The translations under genes and the position numbers were made by a program. Shown piece after piece: positions 37,289 through 46,550 of a DNA stretch of 64,000 bases. The notes beneath the pieces were generated by a model. The model was not told the origin of the DNA, ran no database searches, and saw only the letters and a program-made list of their open reading frames with translations. Source of the stretch: JAXMAO01 sp046350375 (GTDB lineage: Bacteria > Planctomycetota > Phycisphaerae > UBA1845 > UTPLA1); NCBI GenBank assembly GCA_046350375.1, contig JAXMAO010000012.1, positions 5,297 to 69,296 on the forward strand, in the 5' to 3' direction. Within the stretch, counting starts at the first letter, position 1. Each line of letters begins with the position of its first letter.

Positions 37289-40200
37289 CTAGCGCGGCGG
37301 GCGCGGGCCGGTTCGCGGCGTGTACTGCCCCGTGGCTACCGCCAGCCGTCCGAAAAACCGGGCCGCGTCGGTCAGCCCCCGATCCAGCAGCGTCGCGGCC
37401 AGCGTGACGTAGTTTCGCGCGATGCCGAAGTACCAGCGGCCGGTCGTTGCGACCCGCCGCGGGTCCGGAATTGTGCCGTCGCCAAACAGCTGTGCGTCAA
37501 GCTTGAGCTGCGTCGTGGGCGCCGCACCCAGGTAAAGCACCGCCACCGACCCCCGGGCATCAATCAGCAGGCTCGCCGGCAGCGACGCTAACCCGCCATA
37601 GTCTCGAATGTTGTGAACGATGGCGTCGAACGTTGGAATGGCCGTTTCACTGGCGTTCGCCAGCCGGACATGCGCTTGTATCGCTGGGCTGCGAGCCAGA
37701 AGTCGCGCCTGTGATTTGTCGCGATCGGCGGGGCGATCGACGTTCAGGCCGAGCACGTCCAAGCGCGCGCTCGCCAGCGCTTCATTGCCGGAGGCCAGGC
37801 CGGCCAGCTCATCCAGGCAGGGCTGGCACCATCCGGCCCAGAAGCAGACCAGGGTCGCGCGGCCGGGGGCCGCCCCAACTTCTTGCAGCAAGGCGGGCGG
37901 CAGCGGCAACGCACTGCGCAGGACGATGCGCGCAAAGCTCAGCGGCGGATTGTCCAGCGCCGGCCCCGGCGCGGGCTGCGGAAGCTCGGGCGGGGGGTTG
38001 CGAATCGGGGCGAAGAGCGGCCGCGGATCGTCCTGTTGCAGGAGGTATTCCCGATCGATGTCGAGCCCGGTGAACTGCTGCGTCGTCGGCGAACCCGGCC
38101 AGCGGACCACGACGCGCTCGACGCGCTCGACGTTTCCGAGACCGAAGTGCAGCCGCTTGCTGGACTGCGACAGGTAGCCGTCGCCGGCCGTCAGCTCGCG
38201 CGTGATCGTCCGCCCGCCGGCGGTCACCTCGACCCGCGCACCGATGGCGTCGCGATTCGCATGGCGGCCCGTCAGGCGGAACGCGATGTAGCGCGACATG
38301 GGCGCCATGGCCAGGGAGATCGGCCGGCGCGTGTCGTTCCGCAGGAAGCGAAGCTGCGGCCCGGTGCGGCACTTTAGCCAGACATCCTGGTCGCCGTCGC
38401 CGTCCCAGTCGGTGACGGCCAGCGCCCGGCCGTCGTCGGCAAAATCGAAGCCCGAGACGGCGGAGATGTCGGCGAACTGCGCCCCGTCGAGGTTGAGATA
38501 GCAGCACTTCCGCTCGCGGCCGCTCCACGAATAGCCGGCCAGCATGAGGCGCGTCATCTGTGCCCAGCCGGTGACGTACGGTTGGGCTGTCGGGGCCGAG
38601 GTGGCCGGGCCGGTCGTCGCCGGGGCCGACGCGACTGGAAGCGCGGAAGACTGTTGCGACGCGACGCGCCGCCAGAAGAAACTTCAGAGATCGTCCTTGT
38701 AGGCGTTCGTCAGGAAGCCGTTGGGGACGAGCAGGTCGAGCAGCCCGTCGTTGTTGAGATCGACGAATTTCGATCCCCACGACCAGCGCCCCAGTCGCAC
38801 GCCGGCGGCATTCGTGGCATCGACAAACCGGCCGTCGGCGCCGCTGACGAAAAGCGTGTTGCCCTGGGCCAGGCGCTGCGCGCCGCGGCGGACATCGGCC
38901 GGGCTCTGCTGGTGGAATCGCGGCTGATAGGAGATTCGCCGGCCGGCGCTCGAATACATGTTGCTGACATAGAGATCGAGCCGGCCGTCGTTGTTCACGT
39001 CGCCCCAGCAGACGCCCATGCCGGCGGCCTGGTCCTCGACGCCCAGCTCGGCGGCGACGTCGGTGAAGTGGCCGCCGTCGTTGCGATAGAGGTTGTTGCG
39101 GCCGAAGTCGTTGGAGACGTACAGATCGGGGTCGCCGTCGTTGTCGAAGTCGGCCCAGCCGGCGGCGGTGCTGAAGCGGTTGTTGTTCACGTTCAGCCCG
39201 ACGGCGGCGGTCACATCATGAAAGCCGGCCGGCCCGTCGTTTCGCAGCAGCACGTTGGCCGGACCGTTCGTGGCATCCTGAAACGGCACCGGCACGCTGA
39301 CGCCGTACATCACCTTCACATAGCGGCAGGCGTACAGGTCGAGGTCGCCGTCGCCGTCGTAGTCGGCGGCTGCGAGCGAGTAGAACGGCGCCGGGTCGGG
39401 GTCGCGATAGGCTGCGACCGGCTTGAAATTCCCGCGCCCGTCGTTGGCCTGGAACAGGATCGTCGGGCCGATGGCGCAGACGAGGTCCTGGTCGCCGTCG
39501 TTGTCGAAGTCGATCAGCAGCACGCCCTTGGTGTCGTCGAGCCAGTCGACCCCCGCGGCGTGGGCCGTGTCGCGGACGCTGCCGTTCGGCTGCTGAACAA
39601 GCAGCAGATTGGGCAGGCCCGTTCCCTGGGCGACGTACAGGTCGTCCAGTCCGTCGCCGTTCACATCGCCGACCGCGATGCCGTTGTGCCCCATGAAGTT
39701 GATCTCGCCGACGGCATCGATCCGGCCATACCAGTAGTCGCAGCCGAGCGACAGTTGCGACAGTGCGGCGGGGGCGTCGGCGAACAGGGCGCGGGTTGCC
39801 TCGGCGAACAAGGCGGGGCCGAAAATCTGTTCCGCGGACTCGACCTCGATGGCGCGAATCCGCGGCGCGGCGCGCGGGGCCGGCCGCAGCCAGTGGACAA
39901 GCCAGTGGGCGTTCTGCTGCGAGTGGAGCGCGTTGCCGCCGGAATAGGCGTGAAAGACGACGTGCGTTGTGAAGTGCGTCTCGTCCTGCGGCTCGACGCC
40001 GACCGTCTTGAACTCGAAGCGGGGCACGGAGCCGCGCGGGTAGCCCGTCATCAGATCGCGAAACGCCGCCGCGGGTGGCTGGCTCGGCGCGGTGGTGGCC
40101 GCATGCGATTCGCCAAAGCTCGATCGCCGGATGGTCAGTGCGCCGAGGTGGAAGCCCATCGGACCGGCGTTGCACAAGTCCGGCAGCCGTGCGTCGGGCG

Positions 40201-40492
40201 TGAAGTAGGTTGCGACGGAGTCAAACGGCTGCGAGCCCTTGTACGCGGCGGCGACGGCGTCTCCGAGCGCTGCGAGTTGGTTTGATGAGTCGTCCGAGTC
40301 GATCTCGCTCTGCCAGTCGTCGGCCGCAGGCTTGACGAACCGCTCGAAGGCCGAGAAATCGTCGCCCGGGCGCGTGGTCGACAACGGGACGACCTGTCCG
40401 CCGGCCGATGCGATGCAGAGCAGCAGCGCGAGCGTCGCGCCGGATGCGCCCCGCCGGCTTGCAGACTGAATGTGGCTCCGCGCCGTCGTCAT
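37289..40492 (-). CDS. CRTAC1/ASPIC-UnbV family protein with in-frame UGA (candidate selenoprotein) and thioredoxin-like domain
   Basis: One open frame of 1067 codons if the TGA at 38686-38684 is read as selenocysteine (residue 603). Residues 1-35 are a signal region (GATLALLLCIASAGGQ). About 240-595 are FG-GAP repeats (GDVNGDGLDDLYV, IDFDNDGDQDLVC, ADFDNDGDPDLYV, GDVNNDGRLDLYV, VDLNNDGLLDLLV). The chain then runs YKDDL-TGA-SFFWRRV and, in the same frame, MTRLMLAGYSWSGRE, another FG-GAP unit (TDWDGDGDQDVWL), an ASPIC/UnbV domain (IGARVEVTAGGRTI, GYLSQSSKRLHFGLG, VVVRWPG; about 750-810) and a thioredoxin-like domain with CFWAGWCQPC (CxxC at 889-892). Both halves are needed for the family layout, and the second has no start with a ribosome-binding site. 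If the TGA is a true stop, the products are 602 aa and an orphan C-terminal piece. Confidence 0.75.
38651..38686 (-). promoter_or_regulatory. Candidate bacterial SECIS hairpin next to the in-frame UGA
   Basis: The UGA occupies 38686-38684. Eight bases later CUG-GCGGCG (38675-38667) pairs with CGUCGC (38661-38656) and, past an AA bulge (38655-38654), CAG (38653-38651). The stem is 9 bp with one G-U pair. The loop CGUCG (38666-38662) starts 17 nt after the UGA and has G as its second base. These features fall within the bacterial SECIS rules as I know them (loop roughly 16-37 nt from UGA, G in the first two loop bases). In GC-rich DNA hairpins arise easily, so the hairpin alone is weak evidence. 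Confidence 0.55.
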
Positions 40493-40505
40493 GCGCCGGA
40501 TCATA
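40490..40505 (-). promoter_or_regulatory. Putative leaderless promoter: TATGAT, 7 nt, ATG
   Basis: On the minus strand TATGAT (40505-40500) is followed by CCGGCGC and the ATG at 40492. No Shine-Dalgarno sequence precedes the ATG. An alternative ATG lies inside the box itself (40504). Confidence 0.4.
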
Positions 40506-40580
40506 ACCGGGCGCGGCGCACGAAAAAGACGCGTGGCCGACTCCGGAGAATCGACCACGCGCCCGCACACGAGGGAGCGA

Positions 40581-43475
40581 TCAGACTGAACGTTGCCGTC
40601 GCCGCCGGCGGCGTCTTGCCATGCCGACGAGCGAAAGTGCGGTGACCGCCGACGCCGGCGTCGCGCCGCCGCCGCAGGGAATGCTCCAACTGCGGCCCTC
40701 GCAGGCGTCGCCGACGCCGTTGTGATTGAGATCCGCCTGGGCTGGATTGACAAACGTGGGGCAGTTGTCGCACGCGTCGGGAACTCCATCGGAATCGGCA
40801 TCGTCGGCGGTCGGACCGGCCTCGCAATCCAGCACCTGGAAGTAGCGCTGCTTGCGATCCGTGTTAACGCCGTCGGTCGCGATGATCTGGTACTCGTACC
40901 ACCCCGGAGTCAGGTCGCGCGTCGGAATCGCGACCGACTTGGGCACGATCACGCCCGCCGAGACCTCCTGTTCCAGTCCGTGCACCACGACCTGCCACCC
41001 GCTGTTGCCGTTGCCGCGGACGAACAGCGAGTAGGTCACGTCGCGGCTGTCTGAATCGGCCGCGTCGAAATAGACGTTCAGCGGCTGGCCGCGGGCCACC
41101 GACTGCTCATCCACGGGCCGGCTGATGCGAATGCTCGGCGCAGCGGCCGTGACGGCACGCTCGGCCAGCTTGGTGTTTGTGATCTGGTTCCAGAGCTGAA
41201 TCAGATCGGTGCGGCCATCGGGCACGGGCACCTTCAGCGAGAAGAAGGCGAACGGCATGATTTGCCGGGCGTCGGCCGTTTGTGGAATCAGCGGCAGCGG
41301 GATTTCGGAGATGACCCGTTCGACGCGATGCGGGTCATACTCGGACAGTGCTCCCTCCAGCCGGACGAAACGCAGCGAATAGGTGCTCTCTTTCAGCCGG
41401 TTAGCGTCTGGGACGATGTCGGCCACGCCGGTGCCGATGCGATAGAAGGGCGAGAATTGGGCGCGGTTGTCGAAGGTCACCACGCCCGACACCAGCATCA
41501 GCTCCGGGTCGATCGACTCGGTGAACTTGTCGAGCAGCTGCTCGTAGTCGGCCAGGTCAATCCACTGTACGCCGGTCGGCACGGCGCCGGCGCGGCGGTT
41601 CATGGAGCCATTGCCCATCAGGCAGTGCGCATCGCAGAGCTCGTTTCCGGGGAGCATGGCGAGCTCGGGCGGCTCGACGCCCTGGGCGACCCAGAACCCG
41701 TGGGCCGGCAGACCGAGCGCGCGATCGGGGTCGTCGAGCTTGTATTCGTCAAAGCCGCCGAGCGCGCCGCACAGCAGGATTGCCGGGTTGGCGTAGCCGG
41801 TCCCGTTGAAGATTTCCGGCAGCGAAACGTTGCAGAAGATGTTCTTGAGGTCTTCGTCCACGCTCAGTCCGAAGGTGTGCCCGAGTTCGTGCGCGGCGAG
41901 CGTCGCGCCATCGATGTCATCTTCGAAGGGCGGCGGCGGCATGATCGACTGTCCGTCGGGCTCGAAGATAACCGCCCGCGGCGCAAACTCGCCCAGCGAC
42001 AGGCCGATGGTGTCCGCCCACAGGTCATACGAGTAACGATTGAAGAACCCCGTCGGCAGCACGCCCATCAGCCGGTCGTTGCCGGCGATTCCGGCGATGA
42101 TGTTCATCTCGTACACCATGATGAACGGCTGGATGGCGTCGGCTGGCAAGCCCGTCAGGCCGGCAACTGCGTGCAGGACGTCGAGCACGGCGGTGGCGGG
42201 GGGGAGGATGTCAAAGCTCGCCGTGTCGGAAGTGAGATTGTCGGGCGCGATCGGGTAGGTGGCGGAGATGAAGCCGTGCCCGAGCCGCTGCGTCAGCTTG
42301 AATCGGTCATGCGGAACAAAGAAGCCGATGTCGAGCGCCGTCCCGGCGCGACCCCACATCAGTTCGAGCGGGCGCGTGCGGAAGCACTTGCGCCGCAGCG
42401 TCGTGGTGTTGTTCAGCCGGCGGCAGTCGAGCGCCGGCAGACCGCTCTCGAGCGCGCGCGAGGGATCGACGGTCACGGTCACCTCGACCACGCTCGGCGG
42501 CGGGAGGAAGTTCAGCGGGTTGATCTCCGGCGGGTCCTTTCCGCTGAAACGGAGCGGATTGTCGGCAAAGAGGTATTCGCGCTGCACGGCGTGACCGCCG
42601 ACGCGGACCATGCGCGTCTCGTCGCGTATCACGCGGCCGTCTTCGGTTGCCACCACGCGCACCGGCAGATCCTCGGGCGTCGAGAAATTGTTCGCGACGC
42701 GGACCATGACGACGGTCGGCTTGTCGGCAATCAGGCGCGAGGCATCGTGGACGACCTGCACCAGGTCGGCGTTGACCAGCGCCACGTCGTCGGTCGTCGG
42801 CGGACGCCCTTCGTCGAGTCCGACGCGCAGCCGGATTCGGGCCCGCCCGGCATCGCCGTTGCCCTCGGCCACAATCACGTCCTGCGCGCCCTGCTCGGGA
42901 ACGTCGCCGCTGACGCGCATCGAGCAAAGATTGAAGACCAGGTTGAGCCGCGTCCGGCCGGACGCGGGGCTGATGTCGGCCTCGTTGTCGGCGCCGGTGC
43001 CGAGCTGGTCATCCTCGCGGATGTGAACCTGGATGCTGACCGAGTTGCCGCTGACGTCCTGCGCGAAGGTGCCTTCGGCGCCGCCGCGCTTGTCCCAGAA
43101 GGCGTCGTTTCGCCCCTCCTTGATCGGAAGATTGAACCGGTGCCCGTCGATGGTGACGTCGCCGAAGAAGTCGGCGTCGTTCGAGACGCCCAGGATCGTC
43201 GGATCGAACCTCTGCAACGCCCGGACCTCGAGCACCTGGACGACCACCGTTCGCGGCGTCGGCATGGAGGTCGCGGTGACCTGTCCGGGACACGGGGCAA
43301 AGCCGGCCGGTTGAGCCTGGACAGCGATCGCCCCCAGCGCCGTCAGCGCGCCGACAACGTGGGCCGCGCGGCGTACCAGCCCGGTGCGTCGCCGTGACCG
43401 GTCGCGGCCGACGCGCACGTGCGCGGCGCCCGATGGCGATTCGGTGCAGTGGTTCCGGTTCGACGAGATGTTCAT
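40581..43475 (-). CDS. Secreted metallopeptidase-like protein with thrombospondin type 3 repeat and C-terminal sorting-like tail
   Basis: 964 aa; ATG 43475 follows AAGGAG by five bases. The N-terminus is a long basic signal (SRRRTGLVRRAAHVVGALTA). At about residue 545 AAHELGHTFGLSVDE gives a HExxH zinc site with a following Gly and Asp, close to metzincins (HExxHxxGxx[H/D]); the Asp would be the third ligand. Large beta-rich flanks carry no other motif I know. Near the end DADSDGVPDACDNCPTFVNP and DLNHNGVGDAC form a thrombospondin type 3 calcium repeat. The last 25 residues (TPASAVTALSLVGMARRRRR) are Gly/Cys-helix-Arg, as in PEP-CTERM or MYXO-CTERM sorting tails. Function beyond likely proteolysis is unknown. 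Confidence 0.72.
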   Translation of the reverse strand: MNISSNRNHCTESPSGAAHVRVGRDRSRRRTGLVRRAAHVVGALTALGAIAVQAQPAGFAPCPGQVTATSMPTPRTVVVQVLEVRALQRFDPTILGVSNDADFFGDVTIDGHRFNLPIKEGRNDAFWDKRGGAEGTFAQDVSGNSVSIQVHIREDDQLGTGADNEADISPASGRTRLNLVFNLCSMRVSGDVPEQGAQDVIVAEGNGDAGRARIRLRVGLDEGRPPTTDDVALVNADLVQVVHDASRLIADKPTVVMVRVANNFSTPEDLPVRVVATEDGRVIRDETRMVRVGGHAVQREYLFADNPLRFSGKDPPEINPLNFLPPPSVVEVTVTVDPSRALESGLPALDCRRLNNTTTLRRKCFRTRPLELMWGRAGTALDIGFFVPHDRFKLTQRLGHGFISATYPIAPDNLTSDTASFDILPPATAVLDVLHAVAGLTGLPADAIQPFIMVYEMNIIAGIAGNDRLMGVLPTGFFNRYSYDLWADTIGLSLGEFAPRAVIFEPDGQSIMPPPPFEDDIDGATLAAHELGHTFGLSVDEDLKNIFCNVSLPEIFNGTGYANPAILLCGALGGFDEYKLDDPDRALGLPAHGFWVAQGVEPPELAMLPGNELCDAHCLMGNGSMNRRAGAVPTGVQWIDLADYEQLLDKFTESIDPELMLVSGVVTFDNRAQFSPFYRIGTGVADIVPDANRLKESTYSLRFVRLEGALSEYDPHRVERVISEIPLPLIPQTADARQIMPFAFFSLKVPVPDGRTDLIQLWNQITNTKLAERAVTAAAPSIRISRPVDEQSVARGQPLNVYFDAADSDSRDVTYSLFVRGNGNSGWQVVVHGLEQEVSAGVIVPKSVAIPTRDLTPGWYEYQIIATDGVNTDRKQRYFQVLDCEAGPTADDADSDGVPDACDNCPTFVNPAQADLNHNGVGDACEGRSWSIPCGGGATPASAVTALSLVGMARRRRRRRQRSV

Positions 43476-43572
43476 GGTCGCTCCTTGCGCTGTGGCCGGC
43501 CGGGTGCGTACCGATCGGCCTCACCAACGTGTGCCAGGAGCAAGGCGAGCGATGAGCCGCCCACTCACGCGC

Positions 43573-43602
43573 TTGAGCGCGACCCGCGGGGAACGCTAAG
43601 CT
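43573..43602 (+). promoter_or_regulatory. Promoter candidate for the ECF sigma gene at 43649
   Basis: TTGAGC (43573-43578) and TAAGCT (43597-43602) are 18 bp apart and lie 47 bp before the start codon, a sigma-70-like arrangement. Confidence 0.4.
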
Positions 43603-43648
43603 AACTGTATTGCGAAGAGCGGGTTGCGCTGCCGAGGAGAGCACGCGC

Positions 43649-44272
43649 ATGTCGGGGAAAGTGACCGATTCGCGCGTCGCCAGGGCCGTTGCCGGCGACC
43701 GCGCGGCGCTGGCGGCGCTGCTGGAGTTGATGGGTCCGCCGTTGCGTGCCGCGCTGGCCGATTGCATTTCGCCGGCGTGGCGCGGCGCGCTGGACGTCGA
43801 CGACGTCTTGCAAGTCTCGTATCTCGAAGCGTTTCTTCAGATTGGGGCGTTCAAGGGGCAGACCATCGAATCTCTGTCGCCCTGGCTGCGCCAGATCGCC
43901 GAGCACAACCTTCAGGATGCGATCAAGGCGCTGACCGCGTCAAAGCGGCCCGACCCGCGCCGCCAGGTGGCGGCACCGAGCGGCGACGAATCATACATGG
44001 CGCTCTACGAGCTTCTCGGCGCAACCTCCACGACGCCGAGTCGCGTCGCAGCCGCCGCCGAGGCACGCGTCGCGCTCGCCGGAGCCCTCAATGCACTCCC
44101 GCGCGACTATCGAACCGTGCTGCAACTGTATGAGCTCGAAGGGCGATCGGCGGCCGACATCGCCGCCGCGCTCGGCCGATCGGAAGGGGCGGTGTTCATG
44201 CTGCGCGCCCGCGCGCTCGAGGCGCTCCGCGCCCGGCTGCCGTCGGCGTCGCAGATCCTTGGAACGCGATGA
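43649..44272 (+). CDS. RNA polymerase sigma factor, ECF-like
   Basis: 207 aa; ATG 43649 follows GAGGAG. Region 2 is seen in DCISPAWRGALDVDDVLQVS, YLEAFLQIGAFKG and LSPWLRQIAEHNLQDAIKAL, region 4 in LNALPRDYRTVLQLYELEG and SAADIAAALGRSEGAVFML. This type, with many members per genome, is common in planctomycetes. No anti-sigma gene is adjacent: the next gene is convergent. The regulon is unknown. Confidence 0.85.
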   Translation: MSGKVTDSRVARAVAGDRAALAALLELMGPPLRAALADCISPAWRGALDVDDVLQVSYLEAFLQIGAFKGQTIESLSPWLRQIAEHNLQDAIKALTASKRPDPRRQVAAPSGDESYMALYELLGATSTTPSRVAAAAEARVALAGALNALPRDYRTVLQLYELEGRSAADIAAALGRSEGAVFMLRARALEALRARLPSASQILGTR

Positions 44273-44314
44273 CCGACGATCCGACCCGGCGGCACGCCGC
44301 ATGACACGGCGCCG

Positions 44315-45346
44315 TCATCCGCCGGGCGGGCCAATCTGCACCGCCAGGGGCCGGCGATAGCTCTTGCCGCTCTTGAGGCGCACCGTGCAGGCGGCGTCGT
44401 AGCGGCCTGGCGCGGCGTACTCGTGCTGCGGCGCCGGCTCGTCCGACGTCTGCCCGTCGCCGAAATCCCAGCGAATGCCCACGTACGCCGGCTGACTGTC
44501 GCACCAGAAGCGCACCGCGCCGCGGTTCGACAGGTCGGTCCGCGCGAACCGCGGCCGCACCCACGGCCGCTCGCGGACGACCTTGCGGAAGAAGTCCCAC
44601 GAGACGCGCACGTCCTCGCGCTTGTGGCCGCCGAGCATCTCGCGCGACTCGACGAACAGCTTGTGGTCGCGAAGCCACGCGATGCACTTGAGCGACTCGT
44701 CGCGCAGCGGGTCCATCACGCCGTAGTAAACGAAGATCGGCTGCCAGCGATCGAGCCGCTCGTCGCTGGCGGTCATGAATTCGGGGTTGAATGTTCCCTG
44801 GCGGATGGCCAGCGCCCGGAACAGCTCCGGATGATTCAGCCCCGTGTGCAGGATCGCGAACGACCCGGCCGACCAGCCGGTCATGAAGACCTGTTCCTCC
44901 GCCACGTTGCGGGCGGCCTTGATGGCGGTCACCAGTGCCAGAAGGGTCCGCTCGTCGGCCTGCTGGCGGCGGATCTGCTCCGGCGCGGGCGGCCGGAAAT
45001 CGCCCTTGGTGCCGGTCAGAACCGGGGCGGCGACGATGATGCCGGATTGCTCGGCGAACAGGGCCCATTCGCGGATCTGGGAATAGGCGCTGTCCCACGG
45101 GTTGGTGCCGTGGCAGGCGATCACCAGCGGATAGGCTCGCCGCCGATCGTACGTCGAGGGGACATAGAGGTAGTACTTGCCGCCGCCGTCCGCGAGGGTC
45201 AGATCCTCGATCTGCGCCTGGGTCGGCAGCGGGTTCGTCACCGGGCAGCCTGGCAGGACCAGCAGCAGCGCCAGTCCGCCGGCGACGCCGAGTACCGAAA
45301 ACATCGGCCGACGGCGATTGCCCGATCCGGATTGCAGGTTGCTCAT
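44315..45346 (-). CDS. Esterase/PHB-depolymerase-like lipoprotein with C-terminal PKD domain
   Basis: 343 aa from ATG 45346, the start that gives a compact lipoprotein signal (RRRPMFSVLGVAGGLALLLV, lipobox VLPGC). The hydrolase part has YYLYVPSTYDRRRAYPLVIA, oxyanion-side CHGTNPWDSA, nucleophile GWSAGS and a possible Asp in YYGVMDPLRDES. About 260-340 is a PKD-like beta domain (IRWDFGDGQTSDEPAPQHEY, AAPGRYDAACTV), which usually mediates binding to polymers or proteins. Predicted outer-membrane-anchored esterase; substrate unknown. Convergent with the preceding sigma gene and divergent from the response regulator. Confidence 0.83.
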   Translation of the reverse strand: MSNLQSGSGNRRRPMFSVLGVAGGLALLLVLPGCPVTNPLPTQAQIEDLTLADGGGKYYLYVPSTYDRRRAYPLVIACHGTNPWDSAYSQIREWALFAEQSGIIVAAPVLTGTKGDFRPPAPEQIRRQQADERTLLALVTAIKAARNVAEEQVFMTGWSAGSFAILHTGLNHPELFRALAIRQGTFNPEFMTASDERLDRWQPIFVYYGVMDPLRDESLKCIAWLRDHKLFVESREMLGGHKREDVRVSWDFFRKVVRERPWVRPRFARTDLSNRGAVRFWCDSQPAYVGIRWDFGDGQTSDEPAPQHEYAAPGRYDAACTVRLKSGKSYRRPLAVQIGPPGG

Positions 45347-45391
45347 CGCCGGCAGTGTGTAGCCGACCGGGCGCGATTTGCCAACCAGCCG

Positions 45392-45421
45392 TTGCGGCCG
45401 CGCGCCGTGCCGGCCTATACT
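45392..45421 (+). promoter_or_regulatory. Sigma-70-like promoter of the response regulator gene
   Basis: TTGCGG (45392-45397) and TATACT (45416-45421) with an 18-bp spacer. Transcription would begin about 35 nt before the ATG at 45463, and a GGAGG site lies in between. Confidence 0.6.
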
Positions 45422-45462
45422 GGTCGCGGGGCGGCATTCCAATCCCACCCGGAGGCCGAGCG

Positions 45463-45867
45463 ATGCAGGAAGTTCTCGAAGGCAAGTCGGTGTTGCTGGT
45501 CGACGACGACGCGGAGATTCTCCAGGCGATGGAGTTCGCGCTCACCGACGCCGGCGCCACGGTTCACACGGCCACGGATGGCAATCAGGCGGTCGAGAAG
45601 GCCGGCTCGGCCAGCCCGGACCTGATCGTGCTCGACATGATGCTGCCGAAGCGCAGCGGCTTTCTGGTGCTCGAGAAGATGCAGCCTAAGAAAGTGCGTG
45701 GCAAACGGCCGTATGTGATCATGATCACCGCCAATGAGGGGAAGCGGCACGAATCGTATGCCCGGGCGCTGGGGGTCGACGATTACATCAACAAGCCGTT
45801 CCGCATGGAACGCCTGCTGCAGGCGGCCGAGACGCTGCTGGGCAAGGACGCGGCTGGCGGCGCGTAA
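45463..45867 (+). CDS. Single-domain response regulator (CheY-like receiver)
   Basis: 134 aa. The receiver fold is complete: acidic cluster VDDDAEI (Asp14-16), phospho-acceptor Asp58 in LIVLDMMLPKRSG, Thr in VIMITANEG and Lys in DDYINKPFRME. There is no output domain, so it acts by protein contact or as a phosphate shuttle. ATG 45463 is preceded by GGAGG. No histidine kinase is adjacent; an HPt protein lies at 57989-58327 but is not linked. The gene stands alone under its own promoter. Confidence 0.92.
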   Translation: MQEVLEGKSVLLVDDDAEILQAMEFALTDAGATVHTATDGNQAVEKAGSASPDLIVLDMMLPKRSGFLVLEKMQPKKVRGKRPYVIMITANEGKRHESYARALGVDDYINKPFRMERLLQAAETLLGKDAAGGA

Positions 45868-46100
45868 TCCTTTTGATTTAATGATGTTGTGCGCTGGGAG
45901 TGTCGCCGGTCGGCGGCCCCGGTCAGGGCATGGATGCAGGATCACCGGCGGAAGTTCCGCGTTTCGGGCTTGCAAAAGGGGCGGGCTGCGGCTAGTTTTC
46001 GCGTGCGAAGCGAAGCGTGTTGTCGAAGACGGGCGTCGCGGCGTGGGGCCGCGGCCAGGTCGGTCGGGATGGTGTCGGAACGGGAGTGCGGTTCGGGCGT

Positions 46101-46367
46101 ATGCTGACGGCAGAGCGGAAGACGGAACTGGTTAGGTCGTACCGGGTCACGGACATCGACACGGGCTCGCCCGAGGTCCAGATTGCGCTGCTGACCGAGC
46201 GGATTTCGCAGCTCACCGAGCATCTCAAGAGCCACAAGAAGGACCACTCCTCCCGCCGCGGTCTGTTGAAGCTCGTCGGCAAGCGATCGAGCCTGCTGAA
46301 GTATCTGACACGGCGTGATCCTGATCGATACCAGACGGTCATCGGACGATTGGGCCTGCGGAAGTAA
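46101..46367 (+). CDS. rpsO: 30S ribosomal protein S15
   Basis: 88 aa, the normal size. Conserved S15 sequence: YRVTDIDTGSPEVQIALLTE, LTEHLKSHKKDHSSRRGLL, GKRSSLLKYLTRRDPDRY. It binds 16S rRNA in the platform of the small subunit. It lies directly upstream of pnp, the arrangement found widely in bacteria, and S15 often represses its own mRNA through the leader; the 233-bp leader (45868-46100) is GC-rich but I could not draw a specific structure. Confidence 0.97.
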   Translation: MLTAERKTELVRSYRVTDIDTGSPEVQIALLTERISQLTEHLKSHKKDHSSRRGLLKLVGKRSSLLKYLTRRDPDRYQTVIGRLGLRK

Positions 46368-46550
46368 GCCGACGGCGCCGCGCGCCGTTTCCTTCCCACC
46401 TCGGCTCAGCTTTGGCGTTGTCAATTCGTCGCGCGCTTCGAGAGTCTGCCCGGCTTGTGCCGAGCCGCCGCGCCGCCGCACTGCGCGCGGGCGCCGCTCA
46501 CACTATCCGCGGATTGGGCGTAACCCCTCGTTTGGGAGATGGAGTCATCG

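Noticed and set aside
41262..43397. 711-codon open frame on the plus strand opposite the metallopeptidase-like gene
   Set aside because: Antisense shadow; the minus-strand protein has a signal peptide, HExxH and a calcium repeat, while this frame has none and no ribosome-binding site.
44285..44326. Inverted repeat CCCGGCGG/CCGCCGGG at the end of the second sigma gene
   Set aside because: It runs into the coding sequence of the convergent esterase gene and lacks a T tract; in this base composition it can arise by chance.
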